DNA of 15,391 nt from Actinomycetota bacterium (GTDB taxonomy: Bacteria > Actinomycetota > Actinomycetes > Nanopelagicales > Nanopelagicaceae). Location of the stretch: contig WLNN01000012.1 in assembly GCA_009699765.1 (NCBI GenBank), forward strand, positions 1-15,391, given 5' to 3'. The notes under the pieces were generated by a model. It was not told where the DNA came from, searched no databases, and was given only the letters and a program-made list of their open reading frames with translations. A program made the translations under genes and the position numbers. Below, one piece after another: positions 1-6,581 of this stretch; positions within the stretch are counted from its first letter, which is position 1; each line of letters opens with the position of its first letter.

Positions 1-196
1 AAAGAAGGCTGCTCCAAAGCGCCGCAAGAAGGCTGCTGCAAAGCCAGCTGCAAAGAAGGCTGCTCCAAAGCGCCGCAAGAAGGCTGCTGCAAAGCCAGCT
101 GCTAAGAAGGCTGCTCCAAAGCGCAAGAAGGCAGCTGCTAAGCCAGCTGCAAAGAAGGCTGCTCCAAAGCGTCGCAAGAAGGCTGCAAAGAAGTAA
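1..196 (+). CDS. C-terminal Lys/Ala/Pro/Arg-rich tail of a histone-like DNA-binding protein (5' truncated)
   Basis: The open frame begins before the window, reads in phase from base 2 and stops at TAA 194-196. The visible 64 residues are a basic low-complexity tail built from a 17-residue unit, KKAAPKRRKKAAAKPAA: two full copies, a third lacking one Arg, and a shortened last copy ending in KKAAKK. Tails of this kind are known on actinobacterial HU proteins (the mycobacterial HupB type) and on histone H1-like proteins, where they bind DNA without sequence specificity and help compact the nucleoid. The folded N-terminal domain lies outside the window, so HU is an inference; a Lys-rich tail on topoisomerase I or another nucleic-acid-binding protein is also possible. 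Every Lys codon seen is AAG. A strong terminator follows 12 bases after the stop, so this is the last gene of its transcript. Confidence 0.65.
   Translation, partial: KKAAPKRRKKAAAKPAAKKAAPKRRKKAAAKPAAKKAAPKRKKAAAKPAAKKAAPKRRKKAAKK
2..193 (+). repeat. In-frame tandem repeat, 51-nt period
   Basis: There are four tandem units in the coding frame: 2-52, 53-103, 104-151 (48 nt, one Arg codon lost) and 152-193 (partial). Units 1 and 2 are nearly identical in bases, differing only in the last codon (GCA or GCT). Nucleotide identity this high suggests recent duplication or slippage, and the in-frame loss in unit 3 shows that length varies without breaking the frame. Confidence 0.85.
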
Positions 197-208
197 TTCA
201 TTACTTAT

Positions 209-243
209 AAAAAACCCCGCCACTTTATGTGGCGGGGTTTTTT
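209..243. terminator. Strong bidirectional intrinsic terminator
   Basis: A perfect 9-bp GC-rich stem, CCCCGCCAC (215-223) with GTGGCGGGG (229-237), has a TTTAT loop. It is flanked by six A on the left and six T on the right, so each strand reads as a stem followed by a U tract. It ends the Lys-rich tail gene on the plus strand and can also end the marR-like gene, whose minus-strand stop is at 300. Confidence 0.93.
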
Positions 244-299
244 ATTGTAGAAAATTTCTCTAAATTGATAACCTATTTCAAATCGCGATCGACTGTGAA

Positions 300-779
300 T
301 TAGTCTTTTTCAATATCTTTAATGCGAGTTGCAACTCGGTCGAAGATCTCAGCAAGGACCTTCTGGTCATTCTTATCTAAGACATCCAAAAAGCGGTGTC
401 GCACACTACTTACGTGGTCTGGGGCAGCGGCCACAATTGCCTTCCAACCCTTAGGCGTCATGATGGCAAAGAAGCCTCTTTTATCTTCCGGACAGGCCTC
501 ACGTCGGACCCAGCCAGCTTTTTCCATCACCTTAATTCGGTGTGATAACCGAGAACGAGAAATCATGGCGACATCGGCAAGTTCGGACATACGCATCGTG
601 CGATCTGGGGCGTCACTGAGCTGTGCCAAAACTTCGTAATCAGCCATAGAGAGATCATGACCGGCAAGGTCCTCATCGAGGGCATCGAGCAAACGTCGGC
701 TCGCAATAATGTATTGGCGCCAGGCCTTCATTTCAGATGGATTGAGCCACTTGGGTGCGGTAGCGCTTTTCTCTGACAT
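300..779 (-). CDS. MarR-family winged-helix transcriptional regulator
   Basis: 159 residues, a typical MarR length. Residues about 15-55 are the N-terminal dimerisation helices. The winged helix-turn-helix spans about 60-112: MSELADVAMISRSRLSHRIK (64-83) is the recognition region, and the DKRG wing (99-102) is followed by a TPKGW segment. MarR proteins bind as dimers to short palindromes and usually repress their own gene and a divergent neighbour, releasing DNA when a small ligand or oxidation event is sensed. The single Cys (C96, in a Cys-Pro just before the wing) is common in the family and not enough to claim redox sensing. The gene diverges from the M13 peptidase, and an imperfect palindrome lies between them. 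ATG 779-777 follows a TATCAT -10-like box by 7 nt with no Shine-Dalgarno, consistent with a leaderless mRNA. The ligand cannot be told from the sequence. Confidence 0.93.
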   Translation of the reverse strand: MSEKSATAPKWLNPSEMKAWRQYIIASRRLLDALDEDLAGHDLSMADYEVLAQLSDAPDRTMRMSELADVAMISRSRLSHRIKVMEKAGWVRREACPEDKRGFFAIMTPKGWKAIVAAAPDHVSSVRHRFLDVLDKNDQKVLAEIFDRVATRIKDIEKD

Positions 780-786
780 GGAAGTA

Positions 787-813
787 ATGATACGACAATA
801 GTTAAAGTTTCAA
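787..813 (-). promoter_or_regulatory. Candidate promoter of the marR-like gene (leaderless)
   Basis: Read on the minus strand, TTGAAA (808-813) could be the -35 and TATCAT (787-792) the -10, with a 15-bp spacer, slightly short. The -10 ends 7 nt before the ATG, so transcription would begin at or next to the start codon. The -35 lies within the operator palindrome, which fits autorepression. Confidence 0.4.
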
Positions 814-817
814 CTAT
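798..817. promoter_or_regulatory. Palindromic operator candidate for the MarR-family regulator
   Basis: ATAGTT (798-803) and AACTAT (812-817) are perfect inverted arms, and inner positions also match: 16 of 20 bases agree with the reverse complement. Size, AT-rich character and the TTGAA/TTCAA-like core resemble known MarR-family sites. It lies between the divergent regulator and peptidase genes and overlaps the candidate promoter elements of both. Confidence 0.55.
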
Positions 818-828
818 CTCGCTAAACT
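802..828 (+). promoter_or_regulatory. Weak candidate promoter of the M13 peptidase gene
   Basis: TTAAAG (802-807) and TAAACT (823-828), 15 bp apart, are a poor -35 and a reasonable actinobacterial TAnnnT -10. They predict a start of transcription near 835, downstream of the GTG at 829, which would favour the GTG at 874. The -35 part lies inside the operator palindrome. Confidence 0.25.
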
Positions 829-873
829 GTGCCTATCCAAATTAAGAGCGTTAGTAGCGAAAGTGAGTTTTGC

Positions 874-2814
874 GTGAAGCCTTCAGGCATCGATAAATCT
901 TTTATGAATCCGGCAATCAGGCCGCAAGATGATCTCTTCCGTCACTTCGCGGGTACTTGGCTTGATACATACGAGATTCCTGCAGACCGCGCCAGTGATG
1001 GTGTAAGTCGCGCGCTCTATGACATCGCCGAAGTCCAGGTTCGAGAAATTATTGAGACAGCTCAAGGTTCTGATGAGGCTCAAAAAATTAGCGACCTCTT
1101 TAAATCTTTCATGGATACCGATGCCATTAAAGCTCGTGGAATGACTCCCCTGGCTGAAGATCTCGAAGCTGTTGATGCAATCACAGACCGCACCTCATTT
1201 ATCGCAACGATGGCTCGCCTTGAAAAGCAAGGACTATCCGGAATATTTGGCGCCGGAATCTATGCCGATGCGATGGATTCTTCAATGAATATCTTCCATA
1301 TCGCACAGGGCGGAATCTCCCTTCCTGATGAGGCCTACTATCGCGAAGAGCAGTATCAGCCAATCCGAGAAGCTTTTCTTGAGCATGTAAGAAAGATGGG
1401 AGAGCTGGCAGGAGTGCCGCTGATGGCTTCAGAAATTCTCGCACTTGAGACAGAGATTGCTACCCACCATTGGGATCAAGTAAAAGATCGAGATGCCACT
1501 CTTACCTACAACAGAACCACCCGCGCAGAACTTGAGGCGCTGGCTCCAAATCTGCTCTGGGATTTATGGGCAGAAAATTCAGAGATTCCAGCTATTGCCT
1601 TCGATGTTCTCAATATCCACGAACCCTCTTTCTTTGCTGGAATTTCTTCAATGCTTGCCGACTTTGATTCTCGTCGCGAAGTCTGGCTCTCATGGTTGAG
1701 GTGGAGTCTCATCTCTGGAAGTGCAGCATTTCTTACCGAGGAGATTGTTCAACAAAATTTCTCTTTCTACGGCACCACTCTTTCGGGCACACCTGAAATT
1801 CGCGAGCGCTGGAAGCGCGGAGTTTCGCTAGTACAAGGCTCGCTAGGTGAGGCAATTGGAAAGGTTTATGTAGGGCTATATTTTCCGGCTCAAGCAAAGA
1901 GCGAAATGCTCACACTTGTTGATTATTTAATTCAGGCTTTCGAGCTCAGCATTAAAGAACTTCCATGGCTTACTGATGTCACCAAAGCTAAGGCGCTAGA
2001 GAAGTTGCAGAAATTCACTCCCAAGATCGGCTACCCAGATAAATGGCGCGATTACTCGACTCTTGAAATCAAGGGTGATGACTTGATTGGCAACCTTCAA
2101 CGAATCGCGGCTTTTGGCCATGCTTATGAAGTAGCAAAAATCGGCAAGCCGGTCGATCGCGACGAATGGCATATGACTCCACAAACAGTAAATGCCTATT
2201 ACAGCCCGCTAATGAATGAAATCGTCTTTCCTGCCGCAATTCTGCAGGCGCCTTTCTTTAGCCTTGAAGTAGATATTGCTGCTAACTACGGCGGAATTGG
2301 CTCGGTCATCGGACATGAGATTGCACATGGTTTTGATGATCAAGGTTCTAAATACGATGGTGATGGAAATATGTTTGATTGGTGGTCACAAAGCGACCGT
2401 GAAGCATTTGAGGCGCTCGCAGCAAAGCTAATCGAGCAATTTGATGCTCTATCCCCAGCAGAAACCCCTGATACCCACGTCAATGGCGCATTTACGGTAG
2501 GAGAGAACATAGGAGACCTGTCAGGACTAGAAATCGCATATAAGGCCTACAAACTCGCTCTCAAGGGTCAGGATGCGCCTGTTATCGATGGATGGACTGG
2601 TGATCAAAGATTCTTCTTGTCATACGCACAAGCATGGCGTGGAAAGAATCGCCCCGAAGAAACTCGTCGCCGTATTGCTACTGACCCACATAGCCCTGAT
2701 GAGTTCCGCTGCAATCAGATTGTTCGCAACTTGGCGCAGTTCCATAGCGCTTTCGACGTCAGTGAATCCGATCGGATGTGGCTGGCGCCATCGGAGCGAG
2801 TTCGAATCTGGTAG
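874..2814 (+). CDS. pepO: M13-family (neprilysin/PepO-type) zinc metallopeptidase
   Basis: A zinc endopeptidase that cuts oligopeptides, 646 residues from GTG 874 (661 from an in-frame GTG at 829). Numbered from GTG 874, the catalytic HEIAH is at 481-485 (His481 and His485 bind zinc, Glu482 is catalytic). The third zinc ligand is Glu544 in GENIGD, with Asp548 in the usual supporting position. The substrate-binding NAYYSP begins at 440. The end, RVRIW, corresponds to the conserved family C-terminus. The N-terminus GIDKSFMNPAIRPQDDLF is the normal family opening, so residues coded upstream of 874 are not needed. A weak AAGTGAG lies 7 nt before GTG 874, whereas GTG 829 has nothing convincing. 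There is no signal peptide or membrane anchor, so a cytosolic location is likely, as for Zmp1-like actinobacterial members before any non-classical export. It diverges from a MarR-family gene that may control it and could process peptides imported by the nearby Opp system. Confidence 0.93.
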   Translation: MKPSGIDKSFMNPAIRPQDDLFRHFAGTWLDTYEIPADRASDGVSRALYDIAEVQVREIIETAQGSDEAQKISDLFKSFMDTDAIKARGMTPLAEDLEAVDAITDRTSFIATMARLEKQGLSGIFGAGIYADAMDSSMNIFHIAQGGISLPDEAYYREEQYQPIREAFLEHVRKMGELAGVPLMASEILALETEIATHHWDQVKDRDATLTYNRTTRAELEALAPNLLWDLWAENSEIPAIAFDVLNIHEPSFFAGISSMLADFDSRREVWLSWLRWSLISGSAAFLTEEIVQQNFSFYGTTLSGTPEIRERWKRGVSLVQGSLGEAIGKVYVGLYFPAQAKSEMLTLVDYLIQAFELSIKELPWLTDVTKAKALEKLQKFTPKIGYPDKWRDYSTLEIKGDDLIGNLQRIAAFGHAYEVAKIGKPVDRDEWHMTPQTVNAYYSPLMNEIVFPAAILQAPFFSLEVDIAANYGGIGSVIGHEIAHGFDDQGSKYDGDGNMFDWWSQSDREAFEALAAKLIEQFDALSPAETPDTHVNGAFTVGENIGDLSGLEIAYKAYKLALKGQDAPVIDGWTGDQRFFLSYAQAWRGKNRPEETRRRIATDPHSPDEFRCNQIVRNLAQFHSAFDVSESDRMWLAPSERVRIW

Positions 2815-2829
2815 CCCGATAGTTTCGGT

Positions 2830-2835
2830 TACGAT
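2830..2835 (+). promoter_or_regulatory. -10-like box before the lipoprotein gene
   Basis: TACGAT ends 6 nt before ATG 2842, the spacing of a leaderless transcript. I see no good -35, and there is no Shine-Dalgarno in the 27-bp gap after the peptidase stop. The gene may also be read through from the peptidase. Confidence 0.35.
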
Positions 2836-2841
2836 ACGGCT

Positions 2842-3369
2842 ATGAAAAAACGTACTCTTGCCCTCGTAGCAGTTGCTGGTCTCTCCTCATTAATTATTAC
2901 TGGATGCGGAAAGAGCTCGGATGGCTCTAACAACACATCCGGCAACGAGACCAATTTGACTGAAAATGCTGAAGCTAGTGCAACAACAGATTTTGGTTCA
3001 AGCCTGAAAATCGGCACTAACGCAACCATCCTTCTTACTGCCCCTGCGGCATTTAAGCCAACAGTCTTCGCCTCAAATTACCTTCAAGGCTGGACAGCAA
3101 ATAAAGTTGAAGTGACAATCACAAACAATGGTTCTGCTGCCCTTGAGACTTCATCGATCGCATTTGCATCAAAGTCTGGTGCCAATGTCTGCACAGATAT
3201 TCTTGATGGCGATAACGGCATCAATGGCGCACCAACCAAATCACTTGCAGCTGGAGCTTCTGAGACATTTATTATCGGAGTTGGCTGTGATGCAAAAGCT
3301 GGAGATCCTCTAGAAATCACTGCAACAATTGGAAGCGATGTTGTATCAGTTAAAGGAAATCTCGCTTAA
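2842..3369 (+). CDS. Small secreted lipoprotein with an Ig-like/DUF4352-type beta domain, function unknown
   Basis: 175 residues. The N-terminus is a lipoprotein signal: MKKR, a hydrophobic stretch and lipobox ITGC, with the lipidated Cys at 22. Residues about 23-52 are a Ser/Asn/Thr-rich linker, and about 53-175 are a predicted all-beta domain with the alternating V-x-V-x-I-T-N-N-G pattern (90-98) seen in DUF4352-like and other immunoglobulin-fold extracellular domains. Cys117 and Cys149 are the only other cysteines and could form a disulphide outside the membrane. The protein is expected to be anchored to the outer face of the cytoplasmic membrane. It lies 27 bp after the M13 peptidase on the same strand and ends at a bidirectional terminator. 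No catalytic motif is seen, so I assign no role; the family call is from pattern only. Confidence 0.85.
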   Translation: MKKRTLALVAVAGLSSLIITGCGKSSDGSNNTSGNETNLTENAEASATTDFGSSLKIGTNATILLTAPAAFKPTVFASNYLQGWTANKVEVTITNNGSAALETSSIAFASKSGANVCTDILDGDNGINGAPTKSLAAGASETFIIGVGCDAKAGDPLEITATIGSDVVSVKGNLA

Positions 3370-3382
3370 CTTTCTTTAAAAT

Positions 3383-3420
3383 AAAAATCGCCCTTCTCGT
3401 TGCGAGAGGGGCGATTTTTT
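3383..3420. terminator. Bidirectional intrinsic terminator between the lipoprotein gene and oppF
   Basis: AAAAATCGCCCTTCTCG (3383-3399) pairs with CGAGAGGGGCGATTTTT (3403-3419) around a TTG loop, with one T-G wobble. A rich on the left and T rich on the right, it works on both strands. It ends the lipoprotein transcript on the plus strand and the opp operon, whose last stop is at 3441, on the minus strand. Confidence 0.92.
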
Positions 3421-3440
3421 ATTATTTATCTCTATTTAAT

Positions 3441-4418
3441 TCACTCCGGGAAGTGACAAGCAAGTGTGTGGTTTGGAGCAATTTGCACTGGCTCTGGAAC
3501 CACTGAACGACATTTGTCCTGAACCTTCCAGCAGCGAGTATTAAAGACACATCCCGCTGGTGGGTTCATTGGACTTGGAAGATCGCCCTGCAACAAAATT
3601 CGCTCACGTGTTCGCTCAAGACGTGGATCAGGAATTGGAACTGCAGAGAGGAGAGCCTTTGTGTATGGATGGCGTGGTTTTGCGAAGAGTGACTCCGTTG
3701 GAGCGCTCTCCATTACCTTGCCGAGATACATGACAACGACGCGATCTGAGATGTGTTGAACCACAGAGAGATCGTGGGCAACAAAGAGATATGAGAGACC
3801 GAACTCTTGCTGTAAGTCATCAAGAAGATTTACTACTTGAGCTTGGATAGATACATCCAGCGCTGATACTGGCTCATCTGCAACGATTAACTTTGGACGA
3901 AGAGCAATTGCTCGGGCGATACCAATGCGCTGGCGCTGTCCGCCAGAGAACTCGTGTGGGAATCGATTGATGTGCTCAGGGTTAAGTCCGACTCGCTCCA
4001 GCAAGTCACGAACAGCGTTTTCGACGCCGCCAGCTGGCTTAATTCCATGAATATCGTAGGAAGCTCCAACAATGGTTCCAACTGTGTGGCGAGGATTAAG
4101 AGAAGCAAACGGATCTTGGAAGATCATCTGCATCTGCGAACGAAATGGCATCATCTGCTTACGTGAATAGTGAGAGATGTCTTCGCCTTGGAAAATGATT
4201 TTTCCATCTGTTGGCTCGTATAACTTCATAACGGTGCGTCCAGCGGTGGTCTTGCCACAACCTGACTCACCAACAAGTCCTACAGTCTCACCGACGCCGA
4301 TTGAAAGTGAAACTCCATCTACAGCCTTAACAACGCCCTTGCGACGGCTAAATAGCCCACCAGATGTCGTTGGGAAGTGCTTCTTTAGATCATGTAATTC
4401 AAGAATGTTTTCAGCCAT
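3441..4418 (-). CDS. oppF: Oligopeptide ABC importer, ATP-binding protein OppF
   Basis: One of the two cytosolic ATPases that drive peptide import, 325 residues. Walker A GESGCGKT is at 50-57, the Q-loop glutamine is 101 ([10 protein letters not shown]), the ABC signature FSGGQ is at 157-161, Walker B plus catalytic Glu182 is in LIVADEP (177-183), and the switch His is 215. The C-terminal oligopeptide-transporter extension carries Cys290, 296, 303 and 321, the family four-Cys set that can hold an iron-sulphur cluster in Opp/Dpp ATPases. Its ATG overlaps the oppD stop by one base (TAATG), and GGAG lies 7 nt upstream, so translation is probably coupled. It is the last gene of the operon and is followed by a terminator. 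The F label rests on position and on the typical [14 protein letters not shown] signature. Confidence 0.95.
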   Translation of the reverse strand: MAENILELHDLKKHFPTTSGGLFSRRKGVVKAVDGVSLSIGVGETVGLVGESGCGKTTAGRTVMKLYEPTDGKIIFQGEDISHYSRKQMMPFRSQMQMIFQDPFASLNPRHTVGTIVGASYDIHGIKPAGGVENAVRDLLERVGLNPEHINRFPHEFSGGQRQRIGIARAIALRPKLIVADEPVSALDVSIQAQVVNLLDDLQQEFGLSYLFVAHDLSVVQHISDRVVVMYLGKVMESAPTESLFAKPRHPYTKALLSAVPIPDPRLERTRERILLQGDLPSPMNPPAGCVFNTRCWKVQDKCRSVVPEPVQIAPNHTLACHFPE

Positions 4419-5467
4419 TACTTCGCTCCATTATCTTGATGTGCAAGGTTCTTTGCTGCGATGTCGATGACTTGCGCACCGGTGAGGTGGCAACGTGAAT
4501 AGTGATCTGGAGCCTTCTCGAGAAGATCTGGATTAGATGCAATGCAGAGCCCGCCAGGAACATGTGAAATAAATTCGCAACGAGCAGCGAATGCGCATCC
4601 CTTTGGAACTGAGATAAGTGATGGCGGCTGACCTGGAATCGCTCTGAGGCGAGTTCCTTTGCCATGGTTATCTACACGTGGAATTGAGTTAAGAAGTCCG
4701 CGAGTGTATGGATGGGTTGAGTTATAGAAGATTTCATCGATTGCTGCGCTCTCGACAATGCGACCTGAATACATAACGCTTACGCGGTCTGCTACTTCAG
4801 CTACAACTCCCAAATCGTGAGTAATCAAAATAACCGCCATGTTAAATTCTTTCTGAAGATCAGCCAAGAGGCGAAGAATCTGAGATTGAACTGTTACATC
4901 GAGTGCGGTAGTTGGTTCATCTGCAATCAAGAGTGATGGGTTATTTACCAGAGCCATCGCAATCATCACACGTTGGCGCATTCCACCAGAGAATTGGTGC
5001 GGATATTCGTGCACTCGTTTAGCGGCATCAGGAATTCCAACGAGATCAAGCATCTCAACTGCTCGCTTGATTCCATCTTCCTTGCTTCCCTCGTTATAGA
5101 GAGCCCAGGCTTCAGCGATTTGATTGCCAATTGTGTAGAAAGGATGAAGTGCTGACATTGGATCTTGGAAGATCATTGACATTGCTTTTCCGCGGAGGCG
5201 GCGGACGGTCTCTGGCGCTGCTGAGAGAACATCAATAGGTCCTTCAGGCAGGTGAAGAATTGCTTCTCCAGAAATCTGCGTGCGGTGTGGGTTGTGAAGC
5301 CCCATCACAGCGAGATTTGCTACTGATTTACCAGAGCCGGATTCGCCAACGATTGCAAGAGTCTCACCAAGTGCAACCGAATAAGAGACGTTATTTGATG
5401 CAAGCACTGCGCCATCTTCAGTTGGAAAGGTGACGTGGAGGTTTTTAACTTCAAGGAAGGTGCTCAT
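4418..5467 (-). CDS. oppD: Oligopeptide ABC importer, ATP-binding protein OppD
   Basis: The partner ATPase of OppF, 349 residues. It has Walker A GESGSGKS (41-48), the Q-loop [10 protein letters not shown], a signature [15 protein letters not shown] in the OppD/DppD form, Walker [13 protein letters not shown] and the switch HD in ILITHDLG. The C-terminal extension has Cys291, 297, 308 and 326; the spacing differs from OppF only between the second and third. The two ATPases normally form a heterodimer under the OppB/OppC permease. The start ATG overlaps the oppB TGA by four bases (ATGA), a classic coupled junction. No strong Shine-Dalgarno is visible. Confidence 0.95.
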   Translation of the reverse strand: MSTFLEVKNLHVTFPTEDGAVLASNNVSYSVALGETLAIVGESGSGKSVANLAVMGLHNPHRTQISGEAILHLPEGPIDVLSAAPETVRRLRGKAMSMIFQDPMSALHPFYTIGNQIAEAWALYNEGSKEDGIKRAVEMLDLVGIPDAAKRVHEYPHQFSGGMRQRVMIAMALVNNPSLLIADEPTTALDVTVQSQILRLLADLQKEFNMAVILITHDLGVVAEVADRVSVMYSGRIVESAAIDEIFYNSTHPYTRGLLNSIPRVDNHGKGTRLRAIPGQPPSLISVPKGCAFAARCEFISHVPGGLCIASNPDLLEKAPDHYSRCHLTGAQVIDIAAKNLAHQDNGAK

Positions 5468-6465
5468 GCGTGGCGGACTCTCGGATCGATAAAGGCGTAG
5501 GTGATATCTACGATTAGGTTTGCAACAACTACAAAGGCGGAGGCAACGATTGTTGTTCCGACAATAATTGGTAGGTCATATGAGGATGTAACAGCGTTGA
5601 TACTTATTCCGCCCAACCCATCCAGACCAAATACTTTCTCAGTAATAATGGCACCACCTAAGAGACCGGCAAAGTCGAGCCCGGCCATGGTTGCTAGTGG
5701 TGCTAGCGCCGCGCGAAGTGTGTGCTTACGGAGAATTATCTTTTCGCTCAAACCTTTAGCGCGTGCTGTGCGAATAAAGTCTTCTGTCATAGTTTCAATT
5801 ACATTGGAGCGCGTAAATCGCGTGTAAGTAGCAGCATATGCAAATGCAAGAGTTGCTGCTGGCCAAATGAAAGTAGAGAGCCAACCCAACGGATCCGTAA
5901 ACGGATTAGACCAATTTCCAATTTCGAGCGGATCCACCAAATTGAACTTCAAGATAATAAAGATAACAACGAGAACACCGGTAAGAAATGTTGGAAGTGA
6001 TGTTCCGATAAGAACAAAAACTGTAGAGGCTTTATCGAATATTGAGCCCTTTTTGCGAGCAGCAAGAACTCCGAGGCTGACTCCTAAAGTCATCCAGAGA
6101 ATAAAGGCGAGAACTGCAAGGCTGAGAGTTACTGGAAATGCCTTAGCGAGGATAGTTGTGACGCACTCGTGGCGAGAAAATGAATAACCAAATGCTGGCG
6201 CAGGGCAGTGAAGTGCTGCGGCGCCTTCTGCATAGTTGCGACCTGCAAAGAGGCCGTAAATAAAGTTCCACCATTGCTGTAGCACTGGCACATCAAGGCC
6301 GAGACGATGGCGGTTAGCCTCTACGAGAGCTGGTGTACATTGCTTAGAACAGACCAAACGTGCCGGGTCAACAGGCAAGAGGTCAAAGATAAAATAAACA
6401 GAGAGAGAAACTAGCAATAACAGCATGACTGTATACAAAAGTCGCTGCGATACATATTTAATCAT
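5464..6465 (-). CDS. oppB: Oligopeptide ABC importer, permease OppB
   Basis: A membrane subunit that forms half of the peptide channel, 333 residues. The first membrane segment is at about residues 8-30. A large external loop (about 31-105) follows, then the binding-protein-dependent transport permease domain with about five more segments. The cytosolic EAA-type loop that docks the ATPase is recognisable as EDFIRTARAKGLSEK. The external loop has two cysteine pairs, Cys39/Cys43 and Cys87/Cys101, a pattern I recall from actinobacterial OppB/DppB proteins and probably disulphide bonded. GAGGAG (6477-6482, read on the minus strand) precedes ATG 6465 by 11 nt, somewhat far. It overlaps oppD downstream and follows oppA after a 116-bp spacer that holds a strong hairpin. 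Confidence 0.95.
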   Translation of the reverse strand: MIKYVSQRLLYTVMLLLLVSLSVYFIFDLLPVDPARLVCSKQCTPALVEANRHRLGLDVPVLQQWWNFIYGLFAGRNYAEGAAALHCPAPAFGYSFSRHECVTTILAKAFPVTLSLAVLAFILWMTLGVSLGVLAARKKGSIFDKASTVFVLIGTSLPTFLTGVLVVIFIILKFNLVDPLEIGNWSNPFTDPLGWLSTFIWPAATLAFAYAATYTRFTRSNVIETMTEDFIRTARAKGLSEKIILRKHTLRAALAPLATMAGLDFAGLLGGAIITEKVFGLDGLGGISINAVTSSYDLPIIVGTTIVASAFVVVANLIVDITYAFIDPRVRHA

Positions 6466-6516
6466 TGCTGATAATTCTCCTCAAACGAAAGTCGTGTAAA
6501 TCAATGATGCTGAACA

Positions 6517-6558
6517 GTTAAGTGTGGATGGCTACCGAAGTAACCATCCACACCTAAC
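6517..6558 (-). ncRNA. Intercistronic RNA hairpin after oppA, capped by a UUCG tetraloop
   Basis: GTGTGGATGG (6522-6531) and CCATCCACAC (6544-6553) pair perfectly. After one mismatch the stem continues with TAC/GTA, and after one outer mismatch with GTTA (6517-6520)/TAAC (6555-6558). In the transcribed strand the loop reads C-UUCG-G, the ultrastable tetraloop. No U tract follows, so this is more likely an mRNA-stabilising or processing element, or a weak attenuator, than a full terminator. It lies 24 bases after the oppA stop and 51 before oppB. Confidence 0.8.
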
Positions 6559-6581
6559 CATCATTTCAAGCTATACGTAAA

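Noticed and set aside
2-193. CRISPR-like or non-coding tandem array
   Set aside because: The period is a whole number of codons, the frame stays open to a stop with a terminator after it, and the units are directly adjacent without unique spacers.
829-873. Longer N-terminus for the M13 peptidase from GTG 829
   Set aside because: No ribosome-binding site, the added 15 residues lie before the normal family opening, and the best -10 would start transcription after 829. It remains possible.
3887-4470. Several short open frames on both strands within oppF and oppD
   Set aside because: They overlap strongly supported ATPase genes, have no ribosome-binding sites and show no recognisable domain; similar overlapping frames within the other large genes were rejected for the same reason.
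5100-5165. OppD Q-loop reading ALHP instead of SLNP as a loss of function
   Set aside because: The Q-loop Gln-Asp-Pro is intact, and this variation occurs in working OppD/DppD-type ATPases as I recall them.
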